A stretch of DNA of 64,000 nt from Acidovorax sp. sic0104 (GTDB lineage Bacteria; Pseudomonadota; Gammaproteobacteria; Burkholderiales; Burkholderiaceae_C): assembly GCF_019219095.1 (NCBI RefSeq), contig NZ_JAHUWH010000001.1, forward strand, positions 62,001-126,000. The letters run 5' to 3'. A program made the translations under genes and the position numbers. The notes below the pieces were generated by a model. The model was not told the DNA's origin and ran no database searches. It saw nothing but the letters and a program-made list of their open reading frames with translations. Positions 17,587 to 28,127 of this stretch are shown here, in pieces (within the stretch, counting starts at the first letter, position 1; each line of letters begins with the position of its first letter).

Positions 17587-18254
17587 TTGGATGTTTCGTG
17601 ACCGGCACCGATACGGGTGTCGGCAAGACACTGGTATCTGCCGGCCTGCTGCACGCGCTGGCACCGCACCACCGCCACGTGGTGGGCATGAAGCCCGTGG
17701 CCGCAGGGCTGGTGCCCTGGGGCGAGGACTGGGCCAGCGAGGACGCGATCGCACTGCGCTCGGCCTCCACCCTGGCCGTGGCGCCCGAGCTGGACAACCC
17801 CGTGCTGCTGCCAGACCCGCTGTCACCCCACATCGCGGCGGCGCGGGCCGGCGTGCAGATCGACATCGACGCCATCGTGCGCAGCTACCAGGCGCTGGCG
17901 GCGCAGGCGGACGCCGTGGTGGTGGAAGGTGCGGGCGGCTTCCTGGTGCCGCTCACCGACACGCTGACCGGCGCCGACCTGGCGCAGGCCCTGGCGCTGC
18001 CCGTGGTGCTGGTGGTCGGCCTGCGCCTGGGCTGCCTGAACCACGCGCTGCTCACGGCCGAGGCCATCCGCGCGCGCGGCCTCACGCTGGCCGGATGGGT
18101 GGCCAACCGCATGGACCCCGGGATGGAAGCCGCCGGCGACAACATCGCCTTCCTGCGCACCCGCCTCGGTGCCCCCATGCTGGCCGAGGTGCCCTACCAG
18201 GACCTGCCCGAGGCGCGCAACATGCAGCTGGAGCTGCCGCCCGCATGGCTGTGA
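17583..18254 (+). CDS. bioD: ATP-dependent dethiobiotin synthetase
   Basis: The 223-residue product closes the ureido ring of DAPA. The P-loop GTDTGVGKT lies at residues 8-16 and is followed by MKPVAAG. The substrate-binding [12 protein letters not shown] and the [15 protein letters not shown] segment are BioD hallmarks. The ATG at 17583 overlaps the bioA stop, and the end overlaps bioF by ten bases, indicating translational coupling. The length is normal. Confidence 0.96.
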   Translation: MIGCFVTGTDTGVGKTLVSAGLLHALAPHHRHVVGMKPVAAGLVPWGEDWASEDAIALRSASTLAVAPELDNPVLLPDPLSPHIAAARAGVQIDIDAIVRSYQALAAQADAVVVEGAGGFLVPLTDTLTGADLAQALALPVVLVVGLRLGCLNHALLTAEAIRARGLTLAGWVANRMDPGMEAAGDNIAFLRTRLGAPMLAEVPYQDLPEARNMQLELPPAWL

Positions 18255-19486
18255 GCCCGCCCCCCACCACCCCTGACGCAGCCGCAGCGCCCTCCTGGCT
18301 GGACGAGATTCCCGCACGCCTGGCCGACATCGAGCGCGCCCACCTGCTGCGCCGCCGCCGCGTGGTGCAGCCCGCCGGCGGCGCACGCCTGCTGGTGGAC
18401 GGCCAGCCCATGCTGGCGTTCTGCAGCAACGACTACCTGGGCCTGGCCGGCCACCCCGCGCTGTCGCACGCCGCCTGCGAGGCCACGCACACCTTCGGCG
18501 TGGGCTCCGGCGGCTCGCCGCTGGTCAGCGGCCACAGCGCGGCCAACGCCGCGCTGGAGAGCGAGCTGGCCGCCTTCGTGCAGTTGCCCCGGGCGCTGTA
18601 CTTCTACGCGGGCTATGCCACCAACGCGGGCATCATCCCTGCGCTGGTGGGCGACGGCGACGCGGTGTTCTCGGACGCGCTGAACCACGCCTGCCTGATC
18701 GACGGCGCCCGCCTGTCGCGCGCCACCATCCACCGCTATCCGCACGCCGACCTGGCGGCGCTGGAAACCGCACTCGCGGCCAGCCCCGCCCGCCGCAAGC
18801 TCGTGATCAGCGATGCGGTGTTCAGCATGGACGGCGACCTGATCGACATCCCGGCGCTGCTGGCGCTGTGCGAGCGCTACGACGCCTTGCTGCTGCTGGA
18901 TGATGCGCACGGCTTCGGCGTGCTGGGGAACGAGGGGCGGGGAAGCTTGGCGCAGGCGGGGCTGACGGGCGCGAATGCCTCGCGCCGCGTGCTGTACATG
19001 GCCACGCTGGGCAAGGCTGCCGGCGTGGCCGGCGCGTTCGTCGCCGGAGACGCGGCGCTCATCGAGTGGCTGCTGCAAAAGACGCGTACCTACATCTTCG
19101 CCACGGCCGCCCCGGCGCTGCTGGCCAGCGCGCTGCGTGAAAGCCTGGTGCTGATCGCGGCGGCCGATGCGCGCCGCTCGCAGTTGCAGGCCCGCATCGC
19201 ACAGCTGCGCCATGGCCTGGCCGCGCTGCCACCCGCGCTGGGCTGGCAGCTGCTGCCGTCGCACACGCCCGTGCAGGCGCTGGTGGTGGGCAGCAACGAG
19301 GCCGCGCTGGCGGCCATGGAGAGCCTGCGCGCGCAGGGACTGTGGGTGCCGGCCATCCGCCCGCCCACCGTGCCAGCAGGCACGGCGCGGCTGCGCATTG
19401 CCCTGTCGGCCGCGCACACCGAGGCCGACGTGGACGAGCTGCTGGCCGCATTGCACCGGCATGCGGCGCAGGCGCTGGGCCTTTAA
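18245..19486 (+). CDS. bioF: 8-amino-7-oxononanoate synthase
   Basis: A 413-residue PLP enzyme that condenses pimeloyl-ACP or -CoA with L-alanine. Conserved motifs are [50 protein letters not shown] and the PLP lysine in [17 protein letters not shown]. The ATG at 18245 overlaps the bioD stop. It is the last biotin gene here. The next gene starts 74 bases later and is unrelated to biotin. Confidence 0.96.
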   Translation: MAVSPPPTTPDAAAAPSWLDEIPARLADIERAHLLRRRRVVQPAGGARLLVDGQPMLAFCSNDYLGLAGHPALSHAACEATHTFGVGSGGSPLVSGHSAANAALESELAAFVQLPRALYFYAGYATNAGIIPALVGDGDAVFSDALNHACLIDGARLSRATIHRYPHADLAALETALAASPARRKLVISDAVFSMDGDLIDIPALLALCERYDALLLLDDAHGFGVLGNEGRGSLAQAGLTGANASRRVLYMATLGKAAGVAGAFVAGDAALIEWLLQKTRTYIFATAAPALLASALRESLVLIAAADARRSQLQARIAQLRHGLAALPPALGWQLLPSHTPVQALVVGSNEAALAAMESLRAQGLWVPAIRPPTVPAGTARLRIALSAAHTEADVDELLAALHRHAAQALGL

Positions 19487-19560
19487 ACTGCCGCTGTGTG
19501 CGCACCCCGCGCCCCGTGTGCCCGCCGATGCGGCACGCGCACCTGAACGGATCTTTCGCC

Positions 19561-19920
19561 ATGCCCCATCTCGTCGTCGAATACACCAGCAACCTGCCCC
19601 ATTTTCCGGAAGCCGAAGCGCTCAGGACGCTCAACGCCGAGTTGTGCGCCCACCCCGAGATCCAGGACGAGGCGGACCTGAAGACGCGCTTCGTGGTCGC
19701 CGACAGCTTCGAGATCGGTACCGCTCCTGCCAACCGCGCCTTTGTGCACGCCCAGCTGCGTCTGCTGTCGGGCCGCTCGCCTGAAGCCAAGAAGGAGCTG
19801 TCCGGCCGCGTGGCGGCGGTACTGCGCGAGCTCACGCCGCGCCCTTCCGGCGTGCTGGTGCAGTTGAGCGTGGAGGTCGTGGACATGGACCGCGGCTCCT
19901 ACGCCAAGGAAAGGCTCTGA
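19561..19920 (+). CDS. 5-carboxymethyl-2-hydroxymuconate isomerase-family tautomerase
   Basis: A 119-residue protein of the CHMI/tautomerase superfamily. The N-terminus MPHLVVEYTSNL leaves Pro1 free after methionine removal, the catalytic base of the family. The ending ELTPRPSGVLVQLSVEVVDMDRGSYAKE also fits. The classical member (HpaF) isomerises a homoprotocatechuate ring-cleavage product, but no other hpa genes lie nearby, so the physiological substrate is uncertain. It is a stand-alone gene after bioF, convergent with pabB. Confidence 0.85.
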   Translation: MPHLVVEYTSNLPHFPEAEALRTLNAELCAHPEIQDEADLKTRFVVADSFEIGTAPANRAFVHAQLRLLSGRSPEAKKELSGRVAAVLRELTPRPSGVLVQLSVEVVDMDRGSYAKERL

Positions 19921-19966
19921 GCACACTGGGCGACCAGCCAAGCCCAGGCGGCGCGCACGCCGAGCC

Positions 19967-21850
19967 TTATCGAACGGGCGGTCTTTGCGCCCATGGCTGC
20001 CGCGCCAGCTGATCGGGCACAGGCTCCAGGCCCGCCTCCAGCCAGCCGCGCAGGCTGTTGATGAAAGCCCAGCCCTGCACCCGCGGCAGGTCGGACAGGC
20101 GCACCACGGCCTCGGTCACCCGGCCTTCACGCAGGGCCACAGCCCGGCCCACGCCGGGCAGCAGGCCGCAGGACAGCGGCGGGGTTACCCAGCGCCCGTC
20201 GATCAGCATGGCGATGTTGCCGAAGGTTCCCTCGGTGATCTCGCCCGCCTCGTTCCACAGCACGGTGTCGAACACGCCCGGCGCCGCGGGCGCGAAGGCT
20301 GTGTAGTGCGCGCGGCGTGTGGTCTTGTGGCGCACGAACTCGCCGTGCGCCGCCTCGAAGGCCTGCGTGGCCAGCTGCAGCCGCACGGGTGCCTGCGTGG
20401 GCTGCAGGGCAAAGGCTTCGGCCCGCGCGCTGCCGTCGGCGGCCAGCAGCAGGCGCACGCGCCAGGCGCCGTCCAGATGCTGCAAGGCAGCGATCTGCAG
20501 TTCTTGCCGCACGGCATGTGCGTTCCACGGATAGCCGAAATGCACCGCCGCCTGACCCATGCGTGCCAGATGCAGGTCGGCATGGCGGAACTTGCCGTCC
20601 TGCAGGGCCAGTGTCTCCAGGATCTCGAAAGGCATGCTCGCGCGCTCCACGAATGCGCGCTTGTGGCGCCACTCCAGCCATTCTGCGGCAGCTTCGGCGC
20701 CAGAGGTGATGCCGCTTCCGATGCCGCAGGCGGCCTTGCACTCCGGCTCCTGGCCGCCGCACCCGCTGAGCACCACGGTGCGGATGGGCACGTTGAAGGT
20801 GGCCGCGACGTGGTAGCGGCCACCATTGGCGCCTGAGCCCGCCGCCCGCCCTGCGGGCCGCACGACACCCACCGCCCCGCAGTACACGCCGCGCGGCCCG
20901 TCTTCGAGCTGGTGGATCATCTGCATGGCACGTACCTTGGGTGCGCCAGTGACGGAACCGCAGGGAAAGAGCGCGGCGAACACATCGGTGAGCGTGGTGC
21001 CGGGCCGCGTACGGGCCACCACGTCGGACGTCATCTGCCAGACGGTCGGCAGGGCCTGGGTCGCGAACAGCGCGGGCACCCGCACGCTGTGCGGCAGCGC
21101 GATGCGCGACAGGTCGTTGCGCAGCAGGTCCACGATCATGACGTTCTCGGCGCGCTCCTTGGGGGCCGTGCGCAAGTGCTCCGCGTGGGCCGCGTCCTGC
21201 TCGGGCGTGGCGCCGCGCGGGGCCGTGCCCTTCATGGGGCGGGCCAGGATGCTGCCGCCTTCGGACGCATCCTGCCAGTCGAAGAAAAGTTCGGGCGAGA
21301 CCGACAGCACCTGTTCCGCACCCGCATCGATGTGGGCCGCATAGCCACCGGGCTGCGCCCTGAGCAGGGCGGCGAACAGACCTGCGGGGCTGCCCTGCAG
21401 CCTTCCGGCGAGCTGCGCCGTGTGGTTGACCTGGTAAAGCTCGCCCGCAGCGATGGCCTGCTGGATGCAGTGCATCGCCGCATCGAACTCGGTGCGATCC
21501 GGGCTTGACGTCCACGCCACTTCGGCAGATGGCTGCCCGGGGCTGGCCGGTGGGTCATCGGGCCAGGGCGAGGGGGCGTCGTGCACGGAAAACCAGGCCA
21601 GCGGCCCGTCTGCCGGATGGGTCTGCAGGGCGGTGTCGAACGCTGCCGCCGCCTCGTAACGCACGTAGCCCACGCACCAGCGCCCTGCGGCCGCCGCGGC
21701 GTGCACGGCGTCCAGCACCCCCCGCACGTCCGTCACGGCATGGGCGGCCAGCACTTCGCGCGGCGCAGCGAACACACGGCGCAAACGTGGCTCAGCCGCG
21801 TTCTGCGGCTGAGTGAAATCGATGCGCGAAATGGGGTTGAGAACAGGCAT
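19967..21850 (-). CDS. pabB: Bifunctional aminodeoxychorismate synthase I / aminodeoxychorismate lyase
   Basis: A 627-residue fusion. The first ~380 residues form the chorismate-binding domain of PabB (YQVNHTAQLAGRL, SPELFFDW, RPMKGTAPRG, AENVMIVDLLRNDLSRI, FPCGSVTGAPKVRAMQMI). The rest is a class IV PLP aminotransferase like PabC, with LWNEAGEITEGTFGNIAML and CGLLPGVGR. Together they would turn chorismate into p-aminobenzoate for folate, with amidotransferase PabA supplied elsewhere. The start is the ATG at 21850; a TTG lies one codon up. The fused form is common in this group. Confidence 0.93.
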   Translation of the reverse strand: MPVLNPISRIDFTQPQNAAEPRLRRVFAAPREVLAAHAVTDVRGVLDAVHAAAAAGRWCVGYVRYEAAAAFDTALQTHPADGPLAWFSVHDAPSPWPDDPPASPGQPSAEVAWTSSPDRTEFDAAMHCIQQAIAAGELYQVNHTAQLAGRLQGSPAGLFAALLRAQPGGYAAHIDAGAEQVLSVSPELFFDWQDASEGGSILARPMKGTAPRGATPEQDAAHAEHLRTAPKERAENVMIVDLLRNDLSRIALPHSVRVPALFATQALPTVWQMTSDVVARTRPGTTLTDVFAALFPCGSVTGAPKVRAMQMIHQLEDGPRGVYCGAVGVVRPAGRAAGSGANGGRYHVAATFNVPIRTVVLSGCGGQEPECKAACGIGSGITSGAEAAAEWLEWRHKRAFVERASMPFEILETLALQDGKFRHADLHLARMGQAAVHFGYPWNAHAVRQELQIAALQHLDGAWRVRLLLAADGSARAEAFALQPTQAPVRLQLATQAFEAAHGEFVRHKTTRRAHYTAFAPAAPGVFDTVLWNEAGEITEGTFGNIAMLIDGRWVTPPLSCGLLPGVGRAVALREGRVTEAVVRLSDLPRVQGWAFINSLRGWLEAGLEPVPDQLARQPWAQRPPVR

Positions 21851-21913
21851 CAACGCTTCACACGAGAAGTCTTTTTCCGATCACCGATAAGGCAGCCTGC
21901 CACAGGCGCCTGC

Positions 21914-23044
21914 TCAGGCCGCGCCCAGGTGGGGCACCAGTGCCGCCGTGGATTGGCCCCTCTTGAGCGCAGCGGTGAAAGCCAGCATCCGGTCGATGGG
22001 CTGGCGCGCGCGCGGGATCAGGGCCGGGTCCACGTGGATCGCGTTGGCGCCGGTTTCCAACACCCGCGCCACATCGGCCAGGCCGTTCATCGCCATCCAG
22101 GGGCAGTGCGCGCAGCTTTTGCAGGTGGCGCTGTTGCCGGCCGTGGGGGCTTCGTAGAACGTCTTGCCGGGGTTGAGCGTGCGCAGCTTGTGCATCATGC
22201 CGTTGTCGGTGGCGACGATGAACTCCGTGGCGTCCAGCTCACGCGCGGCCTTGAGGATGGCGCTGGTGGAGCCCACGGCGTCGGCCAGGGCCACGACGTC
22301 GGCGGGGCTTTCGGGGTGCACCAGCACCTTGGCGTTGGGGTGCTCTTTCTTGAGGGCTTCGAGCTCGAAGGCCTTGAATTCGTCGTGCACGATGCAGGCA
22401 CCGTTCCAGAACACCATGTCGGCACCGGTCTGGCGCTGGATGTAGGCGCCCAGGTGGCGGTCGGGCGCCCACAGGATTTTCTGGCCCGCGGCTTTCAGTG
22501 CACCCACGATGTCGAGTGCACAGCTTGATGTCACCAGCCAGTCCGCGCGCGCCTTCACCGCGGCGCTGGTGTTGGCGTAGACCACCACGGTGCGGTCGGG
22601 ATGCTGGTCGCAAAACGCGCTGAACTCTTCGATGGGGCAGCCCAGGTCCAGCGAGCAGGTGGCATCCACGTCGGGCATGAGCACGGTTTTTTCCGGGCTC
22701 AAGATCTTGGCCGTTTCGCCCATGAAGCGCACGCCGCTCACCACCAGGGTCTGCGCCGCATGGTCGCGGCCAAAGCGGGCCATCTCCAGCGAATCACTCA
22801 CCAGGCCGCCGGTCTCCTCGGCCAGGTCCTGCAGGTCGGGGTGCACGTAGAAGTGCGAGACCATGACGGCATTCTTTTGCTTGAGCAGGCCGCGGATCCT
22901 GTCTTTCAGCGCCGCACGCTCGGCCTGGGTGGGCTCGGGCGGCACGCGCGCCCAGGCGTGTTTGGTGGAGCAGACGGCGCCCGATGCTGCCTCGTCGGGC
23001 TGCTCATATTCGACGTCGATGCGTTTCAGGGTTGCGGTGCTCAT
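21914..23044 (-). CDS. nadA: Quinolinate synthase
   Basis: The 376-residue [4Fe-4S] enzyme condenses iminoaspartate with DHAP to give quinolinate. NadA motifs: [71 protein letters not shown] and [13 protein letters not shown]. Its substrate comes from nadB at 13039, and its product goes to nadC, whose stop overlaps this start. The ATG at 23044 is preceded by GGAGCTGGC of the nadC end. The operon is nadC-nadA on the minus strand. Confidence 0.96.
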   Translation of the reverse strand: MSTATLKRIDVEYEQPDEAASGAVCSTKHAWARVPPEPTQAERAALKDRIRGLLKQKNAVMVSHFYVHPDLQDLAEETGGLVSDSLEMARFGRDHAAQTLVVSGVRFMGETAKILSPEKTVLMPDVDATCSLDLGCPIEEFSAFCDQHPDRTVVVYANTSAAVKARADWLVTSSCALDIVGALKAAGQKILWAPDRHLGAYIQRQTGADMVFWNGACIVHDEFKAFELEALKKEHPNAKVLVHPESPADVVALADAVGSTSAILKAARELDATEFIVATDNGMMHKLRTLNPGKTFYEAPTAGNSATCKSCAHCPWMAMNGLADVARVLETGANAIHVDPALIPRARQPIDRMLAFTAALKRGQSTAALVPHLGAA

Positions 23045-23895
23045 GCCAGCTCCTGCAGACGCATCGAAAAGTCGGTGGCCTTCACGTCCTTGGTGAGCGT
23101 GCCGATGGAGATGCGGTCCACCCCGGTCTCGGCCAGTTCGCGCAGGCCTTCGAGCGTCACTCCGCCCGAGATTTCCAGAATCGCGCGGCCTGCATTGATG
23201 CGCACCGCCTCGCGCAGCTGCCCCAGGGGCATGTTGTCCAGCAGCACCATCCTGGCGCCCGCATTCAGCGCCTCGGTCAGTTGCTCCAGGGTTTCGACTT
23301 CTATCTCGATGAAGGTTGCCTGCGCGGCCACGGCCTGCGCGGCGCGCAGCACCGCCGTCACGCCCCCCGCGGCAGCAATGTGGTTTTCCTTGATCAACAC
23401 TGCGTCGTGCAGGCCGATGCGGTGGTTGGTGCCACCGCCCACGCACACGGCGTACTTCTGCGCCAGGCGCAAGCCGGGGATGGTCTTGCGCGTGTCCACG
23501 ATCTGCGCGCGCGTGCCGGCCACCACATCGACGTAATGCCGCGTCTTGGTTGCCACCGCCGAGAGCAGCTGCAAAAAGTTGAGCGCCGTTCGTTCGGCGC
23601 TGAGCAGCGCGCGGGCCTGGCCTTCGATCTCCAGCACGACCTGGTCGGCCACGCAACGCTGGCCTTCCTGCACACGCCAGGTGAGCTGCGCGCCCGAGTC
23701 CAGGGCCCGCAGCGCAGCCTCGGCCCACGGGGCACCGCAGATCACTGCAGACTCGCGTGCAAGGATGCGTGCCCGGGCGCGGCGGGAGGGGTCGATCAGG
23801 CCGGCGGTGAGGTCGCCTGTGCCCACGTCTTCGGCCAGGGCACGGGCCACATCGGCCGCGGCCAGGGCCTTCACATCGGTGTCTCTCATGGTCAT
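23041..23895 (-). CDS. nadC: Nicotinate-nucleotide diphosphorylase (carboxylating)
   Basis: A 284-residue phosphoribosyltransferase that converts quinolinate and PRPP to NaMN. Motifs: [13 protein letters not shown] near the N-terminus, [61 protein letters not shown]-like [18 protein letters not shown] and [11 protein letters not shown]. It is translationally coupled to nadA by a four-base overlap. An alternative ATG lies two codons downstream. The 249 bp gap to the divergent panB holds both promoters, though I cannot place them with confidence. Confidence 0.96.
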   Translation of the reverse strand: MTMRDTDVKALAAADVARALAEDVGTGDLTAGLIDPSRRARARILARESAVICGAPWAEAALRALDSGAQLTWRVQEGQRCVADQVVLEIEGQARALLSAERTALNFLQLLSAVATKTRHYVDVVAGTRAQIVDTRKTIPGLRLAQKYAVCVGGGTNHRIGLHDAVLIKENHIAAAGGVTAVLRAAQAVAAQATFIEIEVETLEQLTEALNAGARMVLLDNMPLGQLREAVRINAGRAILEISGGVTLEGLRELAETGVDRISIGTLTKDVKATDFSMRLQELA

Positions 23896-24144
23896 GAATT
23901 ACGCAAAACAGGGGGTCGAACAAGCAGCTCGCTAAGGGCACGGACGGTTGCAGCATCTCGGTTTGCGCAAGTCCTCATGGTGCTTTGAGCGGGGCGCAAC
24001 ACTGCTGCCATGGCCCGCGAGCATACCGGGAACGCAAAGGCCACTGTGGCAGCGCAGGCCGGTTCCGCCCGCGCAGTCAAACGATAAGTACACCCAGTAT
24101 TGGTCGCATAGACTCGCGGCAATTTTTTGGCACCTCCGAGCGAC

Positions 24145-25026
24145 ATGACCGCCACCAGCCCTGTTCCCGCCACGCCCTACGGCACGCTGCCGCCTGCATC
24201 GCCCCTGCCTCAGCGCAAGCCCGTGAGCCTGCCGCGCCTGGCGCAGATGCGCGAGGCGGGCGAGAAGATCACCATGCTCACCGCCTACGACGCCACCTTT
24301 GCAGCCGTGGCCGATGCAGCAGGGGTGGAGTGCATCCTGGTCGGCGATTCGCTGGGCATGGTGTGCCAGGGTTTGCCCAGCACGGTGGGCGTGCTGCTCG
24401 ACACCATGGCCTACCACACCGCCAGCGTGGCGCGTGGCCTGCACCGCGTGCAGGGCACCGCTTGGCTGGTGGCCGACCTGCCGTATGGCACGTATTCCGA
24501 AAGCCGCGAACAGGCGCTGCGCAGCGCCTGTGTGCTGATGCAGGCGGGAGCGCACATGGTCAAGCTCGAAGGTGGGGACTGGACCGCGTCCACGGTGGAA
24601 TTCCTGGTGCGGCGCGGCGTGCCGGTCTGCGCTCACCTGGGCCTCACGCCGCAGACGGTGCACGCACTGGGTGGCTACCGCGTGCAGGGCAAGACCGACG
24701 ACGCCGCCCGCGCGCTGCGCAAAGATGCGCATGCTCTGCAGGACGCGGGCGCCGCCATGTTGGTGCTGGAGATGGTGCCCGCAGCGTTGGCCGCCGACCT
24801 GACCGCCGAGCTGCCGCACTGCCACACCATCGGCATCGGCGCGGGCAGCGGCACAGCCGGCCAAGTGCTCGTTTTGCACGACATGCTGGGCATGAACCTC
24901 GGAAAGATGCCGAAGTTCGTGCACAACTTCATGCAGGACGCAGGCAGCGTGCGCGGCGCTATGCAGGCGTATGTGCAGGCCGTGAAGCAAGGGCGCTTTC
25001 CCGACAACGCGACCCACGCCTGGTGA
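24145..25026 (+). CDS. panB: 3-methyl-2-oxobutanoate hydroxymethyltransferase
   Basis: A 293-residue class I aldolase-like enzyme that adds a hydroxymethyl group to ketoisovalerate for pantothenate. Motifs: [71 protein letters not shown], and [21 protein letters not shown]. The N-terminal ~28 residues are an extra low-complexity tail. I chose the ATG at 24145 over the upstream TTG. panC follows after 48 bases, forming a pan operon. Confidence 0.97.
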   Translation: MTATSPVPATPYGTLPPASPLPQRKPVSLPRLAQMREAGEKITMLTAYDATFAAVADAAGVECILVGDSLGMVCQGLPSTVGVLLDTMAYHTASVARGLHRVQGTAWLVADLPYGTYSESREQALRSACVLMQAGAHMVKLEGGDWTASTVEFLVRRGVPVCAHLGLTPQTVHALGGYRVQGKTDDAARALRKDAHALQDAGAAMLVLEMVPAALAADLTAELPHCHTIGIGAGSGTAGQVLVLHDMLGMNLGKMPKFVHNFMQDAGSVRGAMQAYVQAVKQGRFPDNATHAW

Positions 25027-25074
25027 GCGCCACCCCGAGCCCGTGTCGAATTTCTTCTGGACTCTTCCTACCCC

Positions 25075-25929
25075 ATGCTGATTGCCCGCTCCGTTGCCGA
25101 CCTGCGCCAGGCCCTGGCTCCCTACCGCCGCCCCGCCTTCGTGCCCACCATGGGCAACCTGCACGACGGGCACATCGCCCTGGTGCGCCAGGCCAGGCCC
25201 CTGGGCGATGTGACGGTAACCAGCATCTTCGTGAACCGCCTGCAGTTCCTTCCGCACGAGGATTTCGACAGCTACCCTCGCACTTGGGAGTCCGACTGCG
25301 CACAGCTGCAGGGCGCGGGCTGCGACGTGCTGTTCGCCCCACGCGAGGCAGACCTGTACCCCGAGCCCCAGACGTTCAAGGTGCACCCCGACCCGCGGCT
25401 CGCAGACATGCTCGAAGGCCACTTCCGCCCCGGTTTCTTCGTGGGCGTGAGCACGGTGGTGATGAAGCTGTTCGCCTGCGTGCTGGGCGCCACGGGTGGC
25501 ACGGCCGTGTTCGGCAAGAAGGACTACCAGCAACTGATGGTGATCCGCCACATGGTGCAGCAGTTCGCTCTGCCGATCGAGATCGTGGCGGGCGAAACCC
25601 ACCGCGCCGCCGATGGACTGGCCCTGAGCTCCCGCAACTGTTACCTGGGGCTGCAAGAGCGCCAGGAAGCGGTGGCGCTGTCGCAAGCGCTGCAGCAACT
25701 GGCGCAGCGCTGGCGCCACGACCCGGCACCGGGCGCGGAGCAGGCCGCCGCGTGGGAAAAGCAGGCACTGGACGCGCTGCGCTCGCGCGGCTGGCAGCCC
25801 GACTACCTCACGGTGCGCCGCCGTGCCGATCTGACGGCACCCAGCCCGCAGGACATGCCCGGCGCCTTGGTCGCACTGGGGGCAGCACGCCTGGGCGCCA
25901 CGCGGCTCATCGACAACCTGGAGTTTTGA
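25075..25929 (+). CDS. panC: Pantothenate synthetase
   Basis: The 284-residue ligase joins pantoate and beta-alanine with ATP. The HxGH-type nucleotide loop is [16 protein letters not shown] at about residues 22-37. [41 protein letters not shown] and ALSSRNCYL are family signatures. With panB just upstream and panD at 15742, all three committed steps of pantothenate synthesis are in the window. Its 3' end is followed at once by repeat copy C. Confidence 0.97.
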   Translation: MLIARSVADLRQALAPYRRPAFVPTMGNLHDGHIALVRQARPLGDVTVTSIFVNRLQFLPHEDFDSYPRTWESDCAQLQGAGCDVLFAPREADLYPEPQTFKVHPDPRLADMLEGHFRPGFFVGVSTVVMKLFACVLGATGGTAVFGKKDYQQLMVIRHMVQQFALPIEIVAGETHRAADGLALSSRNCYLGLQERQEAVALSQALQQLAQRWRHDPAPGAEQAAAWEKQALDALRSRGWQPDYLTVRRRADLTAPSPQDMPGALVALGAARLGATRLIDNLEF

Positions 25930-25986
25930 TGCTCCTTAATTTGTAGCATTTACCGCCCGCCAGATAATCGGTAGCGGCCATTTTTG
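25930..25986 (-). repeat. Dispersed ~58 bp repeat, copy C
   Basis: Read on the minus strand it runs AAAAATGGCCGCTACCGATT, ATCTGGCGGGCGGTAAATG, CTACAAATTAAGGAGCATC. It fits exactly between the panC stop and the stop of the convergent hydrolase, filling the whole gap. It belongs to the same subtype as copy D. Confidence 0.7.
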
Positions 25987-25988
25987 GC

Positions 25989-26741
25989 TCATTCCAACGG
26001 GACCCATCCACCGCGCGCCAGCCACTGCAGCAGCGCTCGGTTCACGGCGTCGGGCCGCTCCATCGTCAGCATGTGGCCGCATTCGGCCAGCACCTGTAGC
26101 TCGGCGCCAGGGATCAGCGCAGCAATCTCGGCAGAGCACTCCGGCGGGGTGAGCTGGTCGGAGTCGCCGCACACCACCAAGGTGGGACAAGCAATGCGGG
26201 GCAGGTGCAGCCGGGCATCGGGGCGATGGATGACGGCGCGGTTTTGGCGCACCAGCTGCTCGGCGCCCGCGCCCAGGACGAAGTCAAGGTAGGCCCGCAC
26301 CAGGTTCGGCTGGGACGCACTTGAGGGATGGAAGGCAAACCCCACGTTGGGCTCGATCACCTCGCGCAGCTTGCCCTGCGCGAACAGCTCCATCGCCGCC
26401 TCGCGCAATGCGCGCATCTCGGTGGTTTCCGGGCGGGCTGTGGTGCCCAGCAGTGCCAGCCCCACGACACGCTCCGGCGCCTGGCGCGCCGCTTCCATGG
26501 CCACCATGCCGCCCATCGAGGCTCCACACAGCAGCAAAGGGCCCGAATGAGCCGCCAGCACCGCAGTTGCCATGTCCTCGATGCGCAACGATGCGGACTG
26601 GGAAAGGACCATGGCCACCACCGGGCGCAGGCCTGAAGGCACCACGGCGAACTGGGCCTGCCACATGATGGCATCGGCGGCCAAGCCGGGAATGAAGATG
26701 AGTTGAGGGAGCGCGGGCGCGTCGGATGAAGTTGTCGTCAT
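25989..26741 (-). CDS. Alpha/beta-fold hydrolase
   Basis: A 250-residue alpha/beta hydrolase. The nucleophile elbow is CGASMGGM with serine near residue 95. The acid is likely in CGDSDQLTP near residue 190 and the base histidine in ECGHMLTMERP near residue 230. The N-terminus has no signal peptide (LIFIPGLAADAIMWQAQ gives the oxyanion loop). Esterases, lactonases and ring-cleavage hydrolases share this layout. No pathway genes flank it, so the substrate is unknown. It converges on panC. Confidence 0.85.
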   Translation of the reverse strand: MTTTSSDAPALPQLIFIPGLAADAIMWQAQFAVVPSGLRPVVAMVLSQSASLRIEDMATAVLAAHSGPLLLCGASMGGMVAMEAARQAPERVVGLALLGTTARPETTEMRALREAAMELFAQGKLREVIEPNVGFAFHPSSASQPNLVRAYLDFVLGAGAEQLVRQNRAVIHRPDARLHLPRIACPTLVVCGDSDQLTPPECSAEIAALIPGAELQVLAECGHMLTMERPDAVNRALLQWLARGGWVPLE

Positions 26742-26820
26742 GCCCCCAAGTGTCGCAAGGATCGCGCCGGGCTGCTGGCCGGCCGGTGCAAGTTCGCCCG
26801 CAGGAGCGGGGCGATTGATT

Positions 26821-27954
26821 TCAAAGAGCCGTAGGCACGCCCGTGTCGTTCACGCCCGTGTCGGGTCTGCCGTCGGACTGGGTCTGCGCCTGCACCAGAT
26901 CGTGCACGAACCGCAGTTTGCGCATGGCGCCCGCCGACAGGGCAAACGGATAGGCATCGTGCTGGCCCAGGCTGCGGCTCAGGCTGTTGAGCATGAGCGT
27001 GAGGGGCACCCACTGCCGAACCATCTCCTGGAACCCGGGGCGCGGCATCGCAAACGGGTCTGTGACTTGGTGGCGCACGCTGCCCCGTGGATCAGGCACC
27101 GTGACGCCCGCCTGGTAGCTGGCGGCGGTCTCCAACAGGTCGATCATGTGCAGGTAGTGTGCCCAGGTTTCGGCCCAGTCCTCCCAGGGGTGGGAAGCCG
27201 CGTAGGCGCTGACGTGGCGCGTCGCCCAGTCGCCCAACTCGCCTTGCTTGGCGTAGTGGGCATCCAGGGCGGCGGAGTAATCCTGGCGCTCATCGCCGAA
27301 CAGGCTGCGAAAGGATTCCAGCAACCCTCCATCGCGCACCAGCTGGTCCCAGTAGAAATGGCCCGACTCGTGCCGCAGGTGTCCAATCAACGTGCGATAC
27401 GGCTCACCCAGCGCAATGCGGCGGCGCGCTCGCTCATCGTCGTCGGCCTCTGCAATGTTGAGCGTGATGATGCCGCCAAGATGTCCGGTGAGAATGGGTG
27501 GCCCACCTGGCATGTCTGCGAGGAACTCAAATAGAGGCCCCGGCCGGCCCGGCACGGGCTCCAGACCGAGCCGCGCAAGGGTGTAGAACAGCTGGCGCTT
27601 GGCGCCCTCGATCTGCTTCCAGCGCCGCATGTTGGCGTAGGCTGAGAGGTCGGGCAGAAACCTCGTTTGCCGGCAGGATGCGCACAGGTCGGCAAAGTCG
27701 TTGGAAGGAATGGCAAAGTTGCAGGCTTGGTACTCGGTATGGTTGCGGCACATGCGGTACAGGCGCCCGGTGTGTGCCTCGCTGCCCTCGTGGCTCCTGC
27801 GCCTCCACAGCGCCTCACCGTCCTGCGGTGCGGGCGTCAGCGCAGCCAACGTCATCTGGTCGGGCAGGAACGCCAGCGCGCTCCCGCAGTTCAGGCACTG
27901 CACGCTATCGAAAAAAACCAGGTGACCGCAATGGTCGCAATTGAATACGCGCAT
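26821..27954 (-). CDS. Zinc-ribbon putative zinc-binding metallopeptidase
   Basis: A 377-residue soluble protein. The N-terminus has a zinc ribbon with CDHC at residues 5-8 and CLNC near 20-23. A second cysteine set (YRMCRNH, CNFA, CASC) follows near residues 70-100. The active-site-like HESGH in LRHESGHFYWDQLV gives two histidines and a glutamate of the gluzincin type. This layout fits the putative zinc-binding metallopeptidase family (Peptidase_Mx). No signal peptide is seen, so it is probably cytoplasmic. Substrate unknown. I used the ATG at 27954, just before the zinc ribbon. Confidence 0.82.
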   Translation of the reverse strand: MRVFNCDHCGHLVFFDSVQCLNCGSALAFLPDQMTLAALTPAPQDGEALWRRRSHEGSEAHTGRLYRMCRNHTEYQACNFAIPSNDFADLCASCRQTRFLPDLSAYANMRRWKQIEGAKRQLFYTLARLGLEPVPGRPGPLFEFLADMPGGPPILTGHLGGIITLNIAEADDDERARRRIALGEPYRTLIGHLRHESGHFYWDQLVRDGGLLESFRSLFGDERQDYSAALDAHYAKQGELGDWATRHVSAYAASHPWEDWAETWAHYLHMIDLLETAASYQAGVTVPDPRGSVRHQVTDPFAMPRPGFQEMVRQWVPLTLMLNSLSRSLGQHDAYPFALSAGAMRKLRFVHDLVQAQTQSDGRPDTGVNDTGVPTAL

Positions 27955-28031
27955 GGTGGTGAGCTTATACCCTCGTGCGCTCTTGGACACATGGTCTGCG
28001 TGCCAAAGAGAAAACAAAGCCTGTCAATGAC

Positions 28032-28066
28032 AAAAAAGCAGGCTCCAGGTCACCCTGGAGCCTGCC
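28032..28066 (-). terminator. Rho-independent terminator downstream of the BON gene
   Basis: A perfect 12 bp stem (GCAGGCTCCAGG / CCTGGAGCCTGC, 28038-28049 and 28054-28065) with a four-base loop. On the minus strand it is followed by TTTTTT. It would end transcripts coming leftward from the BON-domain gene. Confidence 0.9.
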
Positions 28067-28127
28067 CGGTTCTCGTCCCGGCGGGTGGTGGCCAAGCTGG
28101 CCCTCACCCTCGGGTCAAGCGTTCCGC

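Noticed and set aside
23932-25719. A 595-codon frame opposite panB-panC
   Set aside because: Antisense shadow; panB and panC motifs are unambiguous.
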